Below, one piece after another: positions 1 through 6,403 of a stretch of 6,575 bases of DNA. The notes under the pieces were generated by a model, which was not told the DNA's origin, searched no databases, and saw only the letters and a program-made list of their open reading frames with translations. Source of the stretch: Coriobacteriia bacterium (GTDB lineage Bacteria; Actinomycetota; Coriobacteriia; Anaerosomatales; JAENZW01); the NCBI GenBank assembly GCA_029858605.1, contig JAOUET010000108.1, positions 1 to 6,575 of the forward strand. The letters run 5' to 3'. How positions within the stretch are numbered: position 1 is the first letter of the stretch; each line of letters opens with the position of its first letter. A program made the translations under genes and the position numbers.

Positions 1-161
1 CAGTAGGCCGAACACACGACGGCGACCGACATGAGAATCGTGGCCACAAGCTCGATTCGACGCGACGGATCGCGGAATCGCTCCCCGATCGTCATGTCGT
101 CGAAGTCCTTGGCCGGCCTCTCACTCGACACGCCGGAATGCTCGCTCCCGGTCTCGCTCAC
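1..161 (-). CDS. N-terminus of unidentified membrane protein (partial, runs off left edge)
   Basis: An open frame starts at a GTG at 161-159, overlaps the stop of the AI-2E gene by four bases (GTGA) and stays open for 53 codons to the window edge. A GGGAGGAG Shine-Dalgarno seven bases upstream supports the GTG. The first ~35 residues are polar and acidic (VSETGSEHSGVSSERPAKDF and onward), followed by RRIELVATILMSVAVVCSAY, the start of a hydrophobic segment that should be a transmembrane helix. An internal ATG at 95-93 (MTIGERFRDP) is an alternative start but has a weak ribosome site. The polar head followed by an ELVAT-type first helix recalls small uncharacterised bacterial membrane proteins, but I cannot name the family. 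The overlap implies translational coupling to the upstream transporter. Confident that it is a gene, not of its function. Confidence 0.72.
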   Translation of the reverse strand, partial: MSETGSEHSGVSSERPAKDFDDMTIGERFRDPSRRIELVATILMSVAVVCSAY

Positions 162-1225
162 TTGGCGGCTCCTCCCGCGCGCGCTGTTGGCTTCTGCATG
201 AGCATGTCCGCCAACCAACGACTATCGTCACCCGACTCGAGAATCACATGCAGGACCAGGAGGGTCAGCGGGATGGCAAGTATGGCTCCCATGGGCCCGA
301 TGACGAAACCCCACACGACAAGCGATATGAACGTCGTAGCGAGGGAGAGGTTCAAGTCGTCGCCGATCACCTTCGGCTTGAGCACGTTGTCCACGCCCGC
401 ATTGATCAGGATGTAGGCGGCTATGACGATGAGACACTTCGTCCAGCCGAATTCCAGGAGCGCCAGAATCGCCGGAGGTATCAGCGACAGCACGAACCCG
501 ATGTTTGGAACGAAACTGAACAGGAACGCCAGAATGCCCCACAGAAGAGCGAAATCCACGCCGAGGAAGAGCAGGATCAGCGCGTCGACGACGCCGACAA
601 GCATGCCGGTCCAGCCCGTGATGAACACGTAGCGCCGCGTGTCGTGCACGAAACGTTTCCAGCCCTCGTAGGCGCGTGGTCGCGAGGCGAGAGCGCGATC
701 TGCCTTCTGGGCGAATCCAATGGCGTCGAGCATCATGAAGAAGAGGAGGATGAGCAGCAAGGCCGTGCTCGACAGCGTCGAAAGGATAGCGTCGAGCATA
801 GTCACGAGGATGCCGCCGATCTTCACGGGATCGACGAAGCCCGCGATGTCGAATTGCGCGGTGTCGAACCCCAGGGATTGCGCGGTGCTTTGCACGCTTT
901 CTCGTAGCTCGACCAGATTCTCTGCATACTTGGGAAGGGCGTGTGCAAACTGCAGGAGCGCACCGCCGAGGATGACCGCAAGCGCCACTATGAAGAGCAA
1001 CGTGCCCAAGACCGTCAGCAAGAACGCGAGCCACATGGGTAGCCCCCTCGCCGTCAGCTTCCCAGGCAAGGGTGCCAGACACACGGTGAGCACGAGTGCC
1101 AGCAGGAACGTGCTCACAAACGATGCGGCGCCGCGCATCCCCCCGAGCACGATCACGACTGCTGCCATGGTCAGAAGTATCTGCGTTGCCCGGGGCATTC
1201 TGACAACGAGCTGCTGAGAATCCAT
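158..1225 (-). CDS. AI-2E family transporter (PerM/UPF0118)
   Basis: This 355-residue polytopic membrane protein belongs to the AI-2E/PerM family, which is about 350 residues long. Hydrophobic segments lie near residues 15-50, 62-92, 148-168, 200-255, 263-277 and 296-330, with the family's large soluble-looking insert at about 95-145. Signature stretches are FSFVPNIGFVLSLIPPAILA (237-256), VDNVLKPKVIGDDLNLS (278-294) and VIGPMGAILAIPLTLL (308-323). Members have been linked to autoinducer-2 export (TqsA), and as I recall at least one to Na+(Li+)/H+ antiport, so the substrate cannot be assigned. The ATG at 1225 is preceded by AAGGGAG four bases upstream. The gene follows the SulP gene after a 56-base gap with no clear terminator and overlaps the next gene by four bases, consistent with co-transcription. 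The neighbours, all ion-related, make an ion or small-solute role more likely than quorum sensing (inference). Confidence 0.93.
   Translation of the reverse strand: MDSQQLVVRMPRATQILLTMAAVVIVLGGMRGAASFVSTFLLALVLTVCLAPLPGKLTARGLPMWLAFLLTVLGTLLFIVALAVILGGALLQFAHALPKYAENLVELRESVQSTAQSLGFDTAQFDIAGFVDPVKIGGILVTMLDAILSTLSSTALLLILLFFMMLDAIGFAQKADRALASRPRAYEGWKRFVHDTRRYVFITGWTGMLVGVVDALILLFLGVDFALLWGILAFLFSFVPNIGFVLSLIPPAILALLEFGWTKCLIVIAAYILINAGVDNVLKPKVIGDDLNLSLATTFISLVVWGFVIGPMGAILAIPLTLLVLHVILESGDDSRWLADMLMQKPTARAGGAAK
169..176 (-). promoter_or_regulatory. Ribosome binding site deciding the GTG start at 161
   Basis: The minus strand reads GGGAGGAG here, seven bases before the GTG at 161-159. It lies inside the last codons of the AI-2E gene, which fits a coupled overlapping start and favours the GTG over the downstream ATG at 95-93. 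Confidence 0.6.
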
Positions 1226-1281
1226 TGCGCTCCCTTCCCGCGGCTGGCCGACGATGCTGCATTCCCCGGTGGCCCCCCGCT

Positions 1282-2964
1282 CTATGAGCTAATACCCCTT
1301 TGCCGTTCGCGGGCCGCGTCAATGGCGCGCGTCGTCGAATCCGTGATCACGCGGGTCGCATAGAAGAGGTTCTCTCGGCCGAGTTCCTCGGCCAATCTCG
1401 TGCGCTCGAGTTGGTAGGAGAGTTGGGGGCTCACCCCAGCAAGTAGCAGTGCGCCATCTTCTTGCACGAGCCGGGAGTTGTAGCGTCGCAGCACCTCCAG
1501 GAAGGTGCTCCCCGTGTCGGTGCGACCTCGCAGTCGAATCACCACGACCGCGTTGCGCGCGCCGGCAGGATCGGGCAGAAGCTGTTCGGCCGCCTGCGCT
1601 CCGGCGAAGTAGACGGTTCCGTAGATCTCCAGGACGGTCACGTCGTCGCTGCGCAACCTGAGCGGGGCGGGACGCTCCTGCAAGCGACCGTGGGGAAGCG
1701 GCTCCAGCTCGACCACACGAACGTCGAGGGAGGACCGGTATACGTATCTCACGACCGACAGGGCCACGCCCAATCCGACTGCGTACTGGATAGGCATGAC
1801 GAGCGTGCCGGCGAACGTGATTCCCATGATCACGCCCGACTGCGGGTCCGCTTGCCATACGGCGAGCACCGACTGAAGGTCGATCGCCCTCACGCCAACG
1901 ATGATGAGAATGGCCGCAAGGCAAGTCATCGGCACCAGTTCGACGACGTCCCCAAAGAGCAGGAGCACGGCGGCGATGGTGGGTCCGATCATGAAACTCG
2001 CCAGCCTGCTTTCGGCGCCCGCCTGGACGTTGGTCGCCGTGCTTGATACCGAACCGCCCACCGGCATCCCCTGCAAGAGGCCGGCGGAGATGTTTCCGAT
2101 TCCTTGCCCGAGGAAGTCCCTGTCCATGTCGGGATAGGTGCCGTCCGGATTCGGGACACTCTTGCTGATTCCCGCGCTCTGGATGAGCGCGATCAGCGCG
2201 ATGGCTACCGCTGGCAGAGCCAGCGCCAACACGAGAGACAGCTTGGGAAGAATGGGCGCTGGCAAGGCGCGGGGAATCGACGAAATGTCCCCGACGGTCG
2301 TGATTTCGAGTCCAAGGACGGCCGCAAGAGCAGTCGCGGCGGCCAAGGACAAGGCCATCGCGCCTTTCGCAAAGGGAGTCCTGCCGACCGAAAGGATGAG
2401 CGCGACGGTCGCGACTCCCAAGGCGAGCGTCGTCAAGTCGATGCGCAACGGATGCAGAACGATGTCGACGAGCCGAGCGACCTTGTTCGCGTGCCGGCTT
2501 TCCACACCTACCAGCGCGGGAATCTGGCCGAGGACTATCGCGACCGCTACGCCGGCCAGGAAGCCGCGCATGACCGCGTTCGGCACGAAACGCATCAGTG
2601 ACGCGGCCTTCAGGGCACCGAGAACGATGCAGACGACTCCGACGAGCACGGTCAGCGTGACCAGCGCGACCAGCCGATCGTCACCCGCGAAGGGCAGGAG
2701 CGCATCCCCGACGGCCAGCGCCATCGCTGCAGTTACCGCCACGGTCATGACCTGGGATCCGGTCGTGAGCGCGGCGGCAGGTGTGCCGGCGAGCAGGGCG
2801 TAGAGCCCCTGAATCGGACTCAACCCGGCAAGTACGGCATTCGCCATCGCGTCCGGTATGTTCGCGACAGCGTTGGCCAGGCCTGCGCCGACGTCGCGCG
2901 CGGACACGCGCCTCGATCCGTCACGCCGTGAAGAGACATGCGAGGAATCGTGTCGCGCGCTCAT
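1282..2964 (-). CDS. SulP family anion transporter with C-terminal STAS domain
   Basis: This 560-residue protein has the full SulP layout. A short basic N-terminal tail (1-22) is followed by a membrane domain from about residue 23 to 410. The first-helix signature is DVGAGLANAVANIPDAMANA (24-43), then LSPIQGLYA (48-56). The transport-core motif is GMPVGGSVSSTATNVQAGAE (299-318), matching the family's P-x-x-G-S-x-S-x-T-A-x-N-x-x-A-G-A pattern. A cytoplasmic STAS domain covers about 440-550, with the family's DTG turn in GRTDTGSTFLEVL (480-492). SulP proteins move sulfate, bicarbonate or dicarboxylates, often with Na+ or H+, and the STAS domain is regulatory. The substrate cannot be read here. 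The ATG at 2964 has no good Shine-Dalgarno: the 24 bases after the HdeD stop hold a small inverted repeat instead, so coupling to the upstream gene is likely. GTG codons at residues 10 and 20 are alternative starts. Confidence 0.95.
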   Translation of the reverse strand: MSARHDSSHVSSRRDGSRRVSARDVGAGLANAVANIPDAMANAVLAGLSPIQGLYALLAGTPAAALTTGSQVMTVAVTAAMALAVGDALLPFAGDDRLVALVTLTVLVGVVCIVLGALKAASLMRFVPNAVMRGFLAGVAVAIVLGQIPALVGVESRHANKVARLVDIVLHPLRIDLTTLALGVATVALILSVGRTPFAKGAMALSLAAATALAAVLGLEITTVGDISSIPRALPAPILPKLSLVLALALPAVAIALIALIQSAGISKSVPNPDGTYPDMDRDFLGQGIGNISAGLLQGMPVGGSVSSTATNVQAGAESRLASFMIGPTIAAVLLLFGDVVELVPMTCLAAILIIVGVRAIDLQSVLAVWQADPQSGVIMGITFAGTLVMPIQYAVGLGVALSVVRYVYRSSLDVRVVELEPLPHGRLQERPAPLRLRSDDVTVLEIYGTVYFAGAQAAEQLLPDPAGARNAVVVIRLRGRTDTGSTFLEVLRRYNSRLVQEDGALLLAGVSPQLSYQLERTRLAEELGRENLFYATRVITDSTTRAIDAARERQRGISS

Positions 2965-2969
2965 GTCGG

Positions 2970-2982
2970 CCGCAATATGCGG
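2970..2982. repeat. Small inverted repeat in the HdeD-SulP gap
   Basis: CCGCA-ATA-TGCGG, with perfect 5-base arms and a 3-base loop, sits 6 to 18 bases upstream of the SulP start codon, where a ribosome site would be expected. In RNA it could form a short hairpin affecting initiation. The arms are short enough to occur by chance. Confidence 0.3.
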
Positions 2983-2988
2983 GGTCCG

Positions 2989-3552
2989 CTAGGCGGTTGC
3001 CGGACCGCCGGCCTGAGCCCCTCGTAGCTGGAATGCCGCAACGATGCCGAAGAGCCCGAATGCGACAGCCAAGACTCCTACGACCCAAGGCAGCGCGATA
3101 GCGGCCTCCGGCGCGTTGGAGAGCAGCCAAACGCTCAACACGATGCTTAGCACTCCGAACGCCCCGGTACCCCAGCCGGCGCCCCTGAACGCATTCACGA
3201 TATCCACTGTGCCTATGAGGAGGCCGTTGATGCCCAGAATGATGATGTATACCGTGGCGACAACGACGGTCGACCAGAGCGGCCGGCTGATGACCATGCC
3301 GCCCGCCAGGACGCCGAGCAGGCCGCCGAACAGACGCCACCCCCAAAGCGTCTTGTCGACGAACAGGGTGGCGAGACCGAATATCCCGGTGACCAACCAG
3401 TACCAGCCAACGAACTGCACGAGGATGAGCGTGGTCACGCCCGGCCGTGCAAACAGCAACACTCCAAGCACCACCGCTGCGATACCCTGCAGCAGCAGCA
3501 CCCACCACGGGAAGCCCTCACCTGCGCCTTGTGCGGTCATCGTCTCATCCAC
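2989..3552 (-). CDS. HdeD family / DUF308 membrane protein
   Basis: This protein of about 187 residues is almost wholly hydrophobic and fits six transmembrane helices in three similar pairs, the organisation of HdeD/DUF308 proteins (usually 180-200 residues). Typical features are the opening FPWWVLLLQGIAAVVLGVLL, the P-G-V-T-T turn after helix 1, LVQFVGWYWLVTGIF in helix 2, and GWGTGAFGVLSIVLSVWLL in the last third. E. coli HdeD contributes to acid resistance at high cell density; biochemical function in the family is largely unknown. The frame is open up to a TTG at 3579, but a strong AAGGAAGGGG lies eight bases before the GTG at 3552-3550, so I chose the GTG. An ATG at 3540 (MTAQGAGEG) is the other option. 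The stop is 24 bases from the SulP start and the gap to the K+ channel gene is 30 bases, so the gene sits mid-operon. Confidence 0.88.
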   Translation of the reverse strand: MDETMTAQGAGEGFPWWVLLLQGIAAVVLGVLLFARPGVTTLILVQFVGWYWLVTGIFGLATLFVDKTLWGWRLFGGLLGVLAGGMVISRPLWSTVVVATVYIIILGINGLLIGTVDIVNAFRGAGWGTGAFGVLSIVLSVWLLSNAPEAAIALPWVVGVLAVAFGLFGIVAAFQLRGAQAGGPATA

Positions 3553-3560
3553 TTCTGCAA

Positions 3561-3570
3561 CCCCTTCCTT
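3561..3570 (-). promoter_or_regulatory. Ribosome binding site deciding the HdeD-family start
   Basis: The minus strand reads AAGGAAGGGG, ending eight bases before the GTG at 3552-3550. It lies in the 30-base gap after the K+ channel stop. It argues against the longer TTG start at 3579, which would place the site inside the coding region. Confidence 0.6.
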
Positions 3571-3582
3571 CGTCGGCAACGC

Positions 3583-4422
3583 TTACGAATCCATGCCCGA
3601 AATGGAGCGCTCGAGTTTGTCGACGCGCTCGCCGATCTCGGCAAGCGCTTGTTCCTGGGATCCGATCAGGTCCCTGATCGCCTCTACTTGCGCGCGTGGA
3701 TCCGACACGTCGTACTCGCGGCGGTGCCGCCGCCTGGGTTCGAGAAACGCATTTGCGATGTAGCCCGTGAGCACGCTGAAGAGCGCAACGCCGGACGTCA
3801 GCAGGAGCACGCCCACCACGCGACCGAACATCGTCGTGGGATAGCGATCGCCATAGCCCACGGTCGTGATCGTGACGTAGCCCCACCAGAGCGCGTCGGA
3901 AGCGTTGGCGATGTTGCCTTCGGCAGCGCTACGCTCGGCAGCAAGTACGGCACTGCCCATCGTCTCGAGCAAGACCAGCGTCATGATGACCGTCAAATAC
4001 AGGGTCGAGCCGGCGCGATTGTCCACGAGCTGCCCGATGATCTCAGCCCGCCCTTCTCGCCGGATGAGCCGAACGACTCGCACTACGCGAAACACCCGAA
4101 ACAGGCGCAGACCGGGGAAGGGTACTGTCGCAAGCAGGTCTGCCCACCCCCAGCTACGAAGGAAATACCGTCTACGCGACGCGGCGGTCAGGAATCGGTA
4201 TAGGAAGTCGCCGAGGAAGAATATCGAGAGCAGGGCCTCGCCTGCAATCGCCACCTCTCTGGCGGAGGAAGCCGGCGGGCGGATGACGATGATGATGATG
4301 TTCGCGAGAGAGAGCAGCGACAGCAACATCACGAAGAACTCGTACGATGCGCTCTTCAGTTCCCTTTCGTCCGCGGCTCCGTGATTCACAGCGGAAGGAG
4401 AGGGCTCATCGCTTCGGCTCAT
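3583..4422 (-). CDS. Voltage-gated K+ channel (six-helix ion transport family)
   Basis: This 279-residue protein has the complete six-helix Kv layout. S1 is around residues 27-47, S2 about 58-79, S3 about 90-101, and S4 is LRLFRVFRVVRVVRLIRR (105-122), with arginines at 106, 109, 112, 115, 118 and 121 in an every-third pattern. S5 is about 139-163. The pore helix and filter LWWGYVTITTVGYGD (178-192) carry the K+ signature TVGYGD, and S6 is about 200-226. It should conduct K+ across the cytoplasmic membrane under voltage control. No RCK/TrkA or cyclic-nucleotide domain follows. The basic linker EPRRRHRREYD leads into a short predicted coiled coil (241-275, with hydrophobic heptad positions and ending VDKLERSI), probably for tetramerisation. 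The ATG at 4422 has GAGGAGGAA eleven bases upstream. It is 30 bases downstream of the kinase-like gene. Confidence 0.95.
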   Translation of the reverse strand: MSRSDEPSPSAVNHGAADERELKSASYEFFVMLLSLLSLANIIIIVIRPPASSAREVAIAGEALLSIFFLGDFLYRFLTAASRRRYFLRSWGWADLLATVPFPGLRLFRVFRVVRVVRLIRREGRAEIIGQLVDNRAGSTLYLTVIMTLVLLETMGSAVLAAERSAAEGNIANASDALWWGYVTITTVGYGDRYPTTMFGRVVGVLLLTSGVALFSVLTGYIANAFLEPRRRHRREYDVSDPRAQVEAIRDLIGSQEQALAEIGERVDKLERSISGMDS

Positions 4423-4452
4423 CGAGTGTACGATTCCTCCTCGCGTTGACGT

Positions 4453-6291
4453 CTACTGACCCGTGGTTGTGCCCTCTGTCGACGGCATGCCTTCCGTTCC
4501 AGCACCGCCCGAGTCACCGGTGTCCGGTTGCTCGGGTTCCACGGGCTGCTCGGGAGCCGCAGTACCGCCGAAGAGAAACTCCGGCAGGCCGAGCGTTACC
4601 GTGACGCGCGTGCCTTGGTCCACCGTCGCGCCTGCTCGAGGATCCTGGTCGACTACCTTGAGCAGGTTCTCCGAAGATGCTGGGCCGAACACGATCGTGC
4701 CCTTGAGGCCAGCGTCGCGCAGTGCACCGGCAGCCTGGAACGCTCCCATTCCCAAGAGATCGGGCACCACAGCCTGTGGTGTGCCGGGCGCCCCCTTCGA
4801 AACCGTGATGGTGACGGTGCTGCCTGCGGGCGCCGCAGATGCGGCCGCTGGAGACTGCTCGATCACGTTTCCGGCCGGCACGTCCGCGGACTCGGCCTTC
4901 GTGGACTTCACGCTGAAGCCGGCAGCCTCGAGAGCGGACCCGGCATCTTCCTCGGATAGCCCGACCACGCTGGGCACCTTGCCGCTCTCCTCGCCCTTCG
5001 ACACCGTGAGCCGAACGGACGAGCCGAGATCGACGTCAGACCGCGCCTGGGGGTCCTGATCGACGACGAAGCCCGCGTCCACGCGCTTGTCGAACACGTA
5101 CTCGATGTCTTCGATGCGGAGGCCCACCTGCCCGAGTTTCGATATCGCCTCGGACTGGGAGTCACCCGTCACTTTCGGAACCTCGACCGCCGGAAGCTTG
5201 GAAACGGTGAGGTCGACTTTGGAGCCCTCGGCGACCTCCTTGCCGGGTGCAGGGGTCTGGGTAGTCACGATGCCGGGCTTGACCTCGATCGTCTCTTCCT
5301 CGCCGACCTTGCCGACATCGAGACCGGCGTCCGTGATGGCAGTCTCGGCATCCTGTTGAGTTGCGCCGACGAGTTGCGGGACGGCCACGGTAGGCTCGCC
5401 CGGCTGCGGCTCTTCCGCTTCGGTTCCGCGCGTGTAGACCCACACGCCGACAAGCGCGAGCAGCACGGCGATGAGCGAGACCCACACCCAGGGGCTCATC
5501 CTCTTCTTGCCGATGGCGGCCTCGAGCGCCTCGCCCATGGCACTCGCCGAAGCGTATCGCGCCACCGGATCCTTCTGGAGCGCCTTGAGGGTCACCCCGT
5601 CCAGAGCCGGTGAGACTTCGGGATTGGTGGCGCTTGGCGGCTTGGGCGTCTCGCCGGCGTGTGCCTGGGCAACCGCGGCCGCGTCTACGCCAGCGAACGG
5701 TACCTCACCCGCCAGGAGTTCGTAGAGCACGAGGCCGAGCCGGTAGATATCGGTCGAAGGTGATGGGAGGCTCCCCGCTATCTCTTCCGGTGACGTGTAC
5801 AAGGCGGTCTCTGCAGGTTCGCCGGCACCGCCGACCCGATCCGCTGGAACGCCCACGTCGACCAGCTTCACGTCGCCTTTGGGCGTGACGACGACGCTGC
5901 TCGGTCGCACGTTCTCCGCAACGAGTCCGCGCTCGTGAACCGAGGCAAGACCGGCGCACACTTTCGCGACGACCTCGGCGGCGATCTTCGGCGTGATCTC
6001 GAGCGGCATCGGCTTGGTGTCCAGCGACGTCCCCTGAACCCACTCGCGCGCGATGAAATAGCCGTTCTCGGTGAGGCCGGTCTCGAGCAGCTTCGCCACG
6101 TTCGGATGCTCGAGGCTCTCGAGCGCCGCGAGCTTCGCCACGGCTTCCTGTGCCTTCGTCTCCTCGGCCCAGACGAACTTCAGGCAGACTTCGACGCCCT
6201 CTTGGGACTTCGCCCGGTAGGACCGTACGGCACCCTCGCCGCGAAGCACCTCGAGCATCTCGTATCGCTTGAGAACGCTCTCTTCGGACAT
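4453..6291 (-). CDS. PASTA-domain Ser/Thr kinase homologue, predicted pseudokinase
   Basis: This 612-residue type-I receptor has a cytoplasmic kinase fold (about 10-258), a single transmembrane helix (267-287), four PASTA repeats (about 302-365, 369-432, 437-499, 507-568) and a 44-residue Pro/Glu/Gly/Thr tail. This is the PknB/PrkC/Stk1 architecture, in which PASTA repeats bind peptidoglycan fragments or lipid II. Retained: ATP-anchoring Lys38 (VCLKFV), the DFG-position Asp145 (DVG), SPE at 167-169, Asp181 in helix F, and Arg245 in DPVARY. Lost: the HRD-x-K-x-x-x-N catalytic loop reads AENVRPSS (125-132), so the catalytic Asp is Asn127, the following Lys is Arg129 and the metal-binding Asn is Ser132. 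In an ungapped alignment the helix-C Glu is Lys54. The glycine loop GEGAVR lacks its last glycine. I infer phosphotransfer is lost while nucleotide binding may persist. The start has GAGGGGAG six bases upstream. It is the first gene of the apparent operon. Confidence 0.95.
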   Translation of the reverse strand: MSEESVLKRYEMLEVLRGEGAVRSYRAKSQEGVEVCLKFVWAEETKAQEAVAKLAALESLEHPNVAKLLETGLTENGYFIAREWVQGTSLDTKPMPLEITPKIAAEVVAKVCAGLASVHERGLVAENVRPSSVVVTPKGDVKLVDVGVPADRVGGAGEPAETALYTSPEEIAGSLPSPSTDIYRLGLVLYELLAGEVPFAGVDAAAVAQAHAGETPKPPSATNPEVSPALDGVTLKALQKDPVARYASASAMGEALEAAIGKKRMSPWVWVSLIAVLLALVGVWVYTRGTEAEEPQPGEPTVAVPQLVGATQQDAETAITDAGLDVGKVGEEETIEVKPGIVTTQTPAPGKEVAEGSKVDLTVSKLPAVEVPKVTGDSQSEAISKLGQVGLRIEDIEYVFDKRVDAGFVVDQDPQARSDVDLGSSVRLTVSKGEESGKVPSVVGLSEEDAGSALEAAGFSVKSTKAESADVPAGNVIEQSPAAASAAPAGSTVTITVSKGAPGTPQAVVPDLLGMGAFQAAGALRDAGLKGTIVFGPASSENLLKVVDQDPRAGATVDQGTRVTVTLGLPEFLFGGTAAPEQPVEPEQPDTGDSGGAGTEGMPSTEGTTTGQ

Positions 6292-6297
6292 CGTCGA

Positions 6298-6305
6298 CTC
6301 CCCTC
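6298..6305 (-). promoter_or_regulatory. Ribosome binding site of the PASTA kinase homologue
   Basis: GAGGGGAG on the minus strand, six bases before the ATG at 6291-6289. It confirms this start over the overlapping minus-strand frames that continue upstream. Confidence 0.6.
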
Positions 6306-6354
6306 ATCTGCGGCCAAGCCTCGGTAGCGCTCCTTCGTCAAGCTATGTATGCCC

Positions 6355-6370
6355 CGATTGGGCACAATCG
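6355..6370. repeat. 16-base inverted repeat, possible operator
   Basis: CGATTG-GGCA-CAATCG has perfect 6-base arms and a 4-base spacer. It lies 64-79 bases upstream of the kinase-homologue start and overlaps the weak TTGTGC promoter candidate on the minus strand. The spacing and symmetry would suit a dimeric repressor or activator. It occurs only once in the window, so recognition by a regulator is speculative. Confidence 0.35.
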
Positions 6371-6403
6371 ATGTGACGTCGCAGCCCACCTGCGGGAGGA
6401 GGC

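Larger units (their letters stand above)
6292..6400. promoter_or_regulatory. Upstream region and presumed promoter of the six-gene operon
   Basis: This is the only non-coding stretch of useful size in front of the minus-strand operon, so the promoter should lie here or just beyond. On the minus strand, weak candidates are a TTGTGC hexamer 16 bases before TAGCTT, and a TTGACG at about 6334-6339 that lacks a good -10 box. Neither is convincing. The region also carries the inverted repeat at 6355-6370. No terminator-like hairpin with a T run is seen. Confidence 0.35.

Noticed and set aside
248..907. 219-codon plus-strand open frame opposite the AI-2E gene
   Set aside because: It encodes a highly charged, low-complexity-like protein with no recognisable motif and is fully antisense to a clear family member. 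It is a GC-driven shadow.
1226..1281. Terminator between the SulP and AI-2E genes
   Set aside because: GC-rich with scattered short complementarities but no stable stem followed by a T run on the minus strand; a ribosome site occupies the end of the gap.
228..1322. 364-codon minus-strand frame overlapping the AI-2E gene
   Set aside because: Arg/His/Ala-rich out-of-frame translation of the transporter, spanning its start and the intergenic gap; no family resemblance.
3553..3579. Longer HdeD-family start at TTG 3579
   Set aside because: It would put the strong AAGGAAGGGG inside the coding region; the GTG at 3552 is ideally spaced from it and the extra residues are not part of the hydrophobic family core.
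3529..4203. 224-codon plus-strand open frame opposite the K+ channel
   Set aside because: No motif or hydrophobic pattern of its own; it lies antisense to S4, the filter and S6 of the channel.
6380..6394. Inverted repeat CGCAG-CCCAC-CTGCG as a second operator
   Set aside because: Five-base arms in GC-rich DNA are expected by chance, and nothing else supports it.
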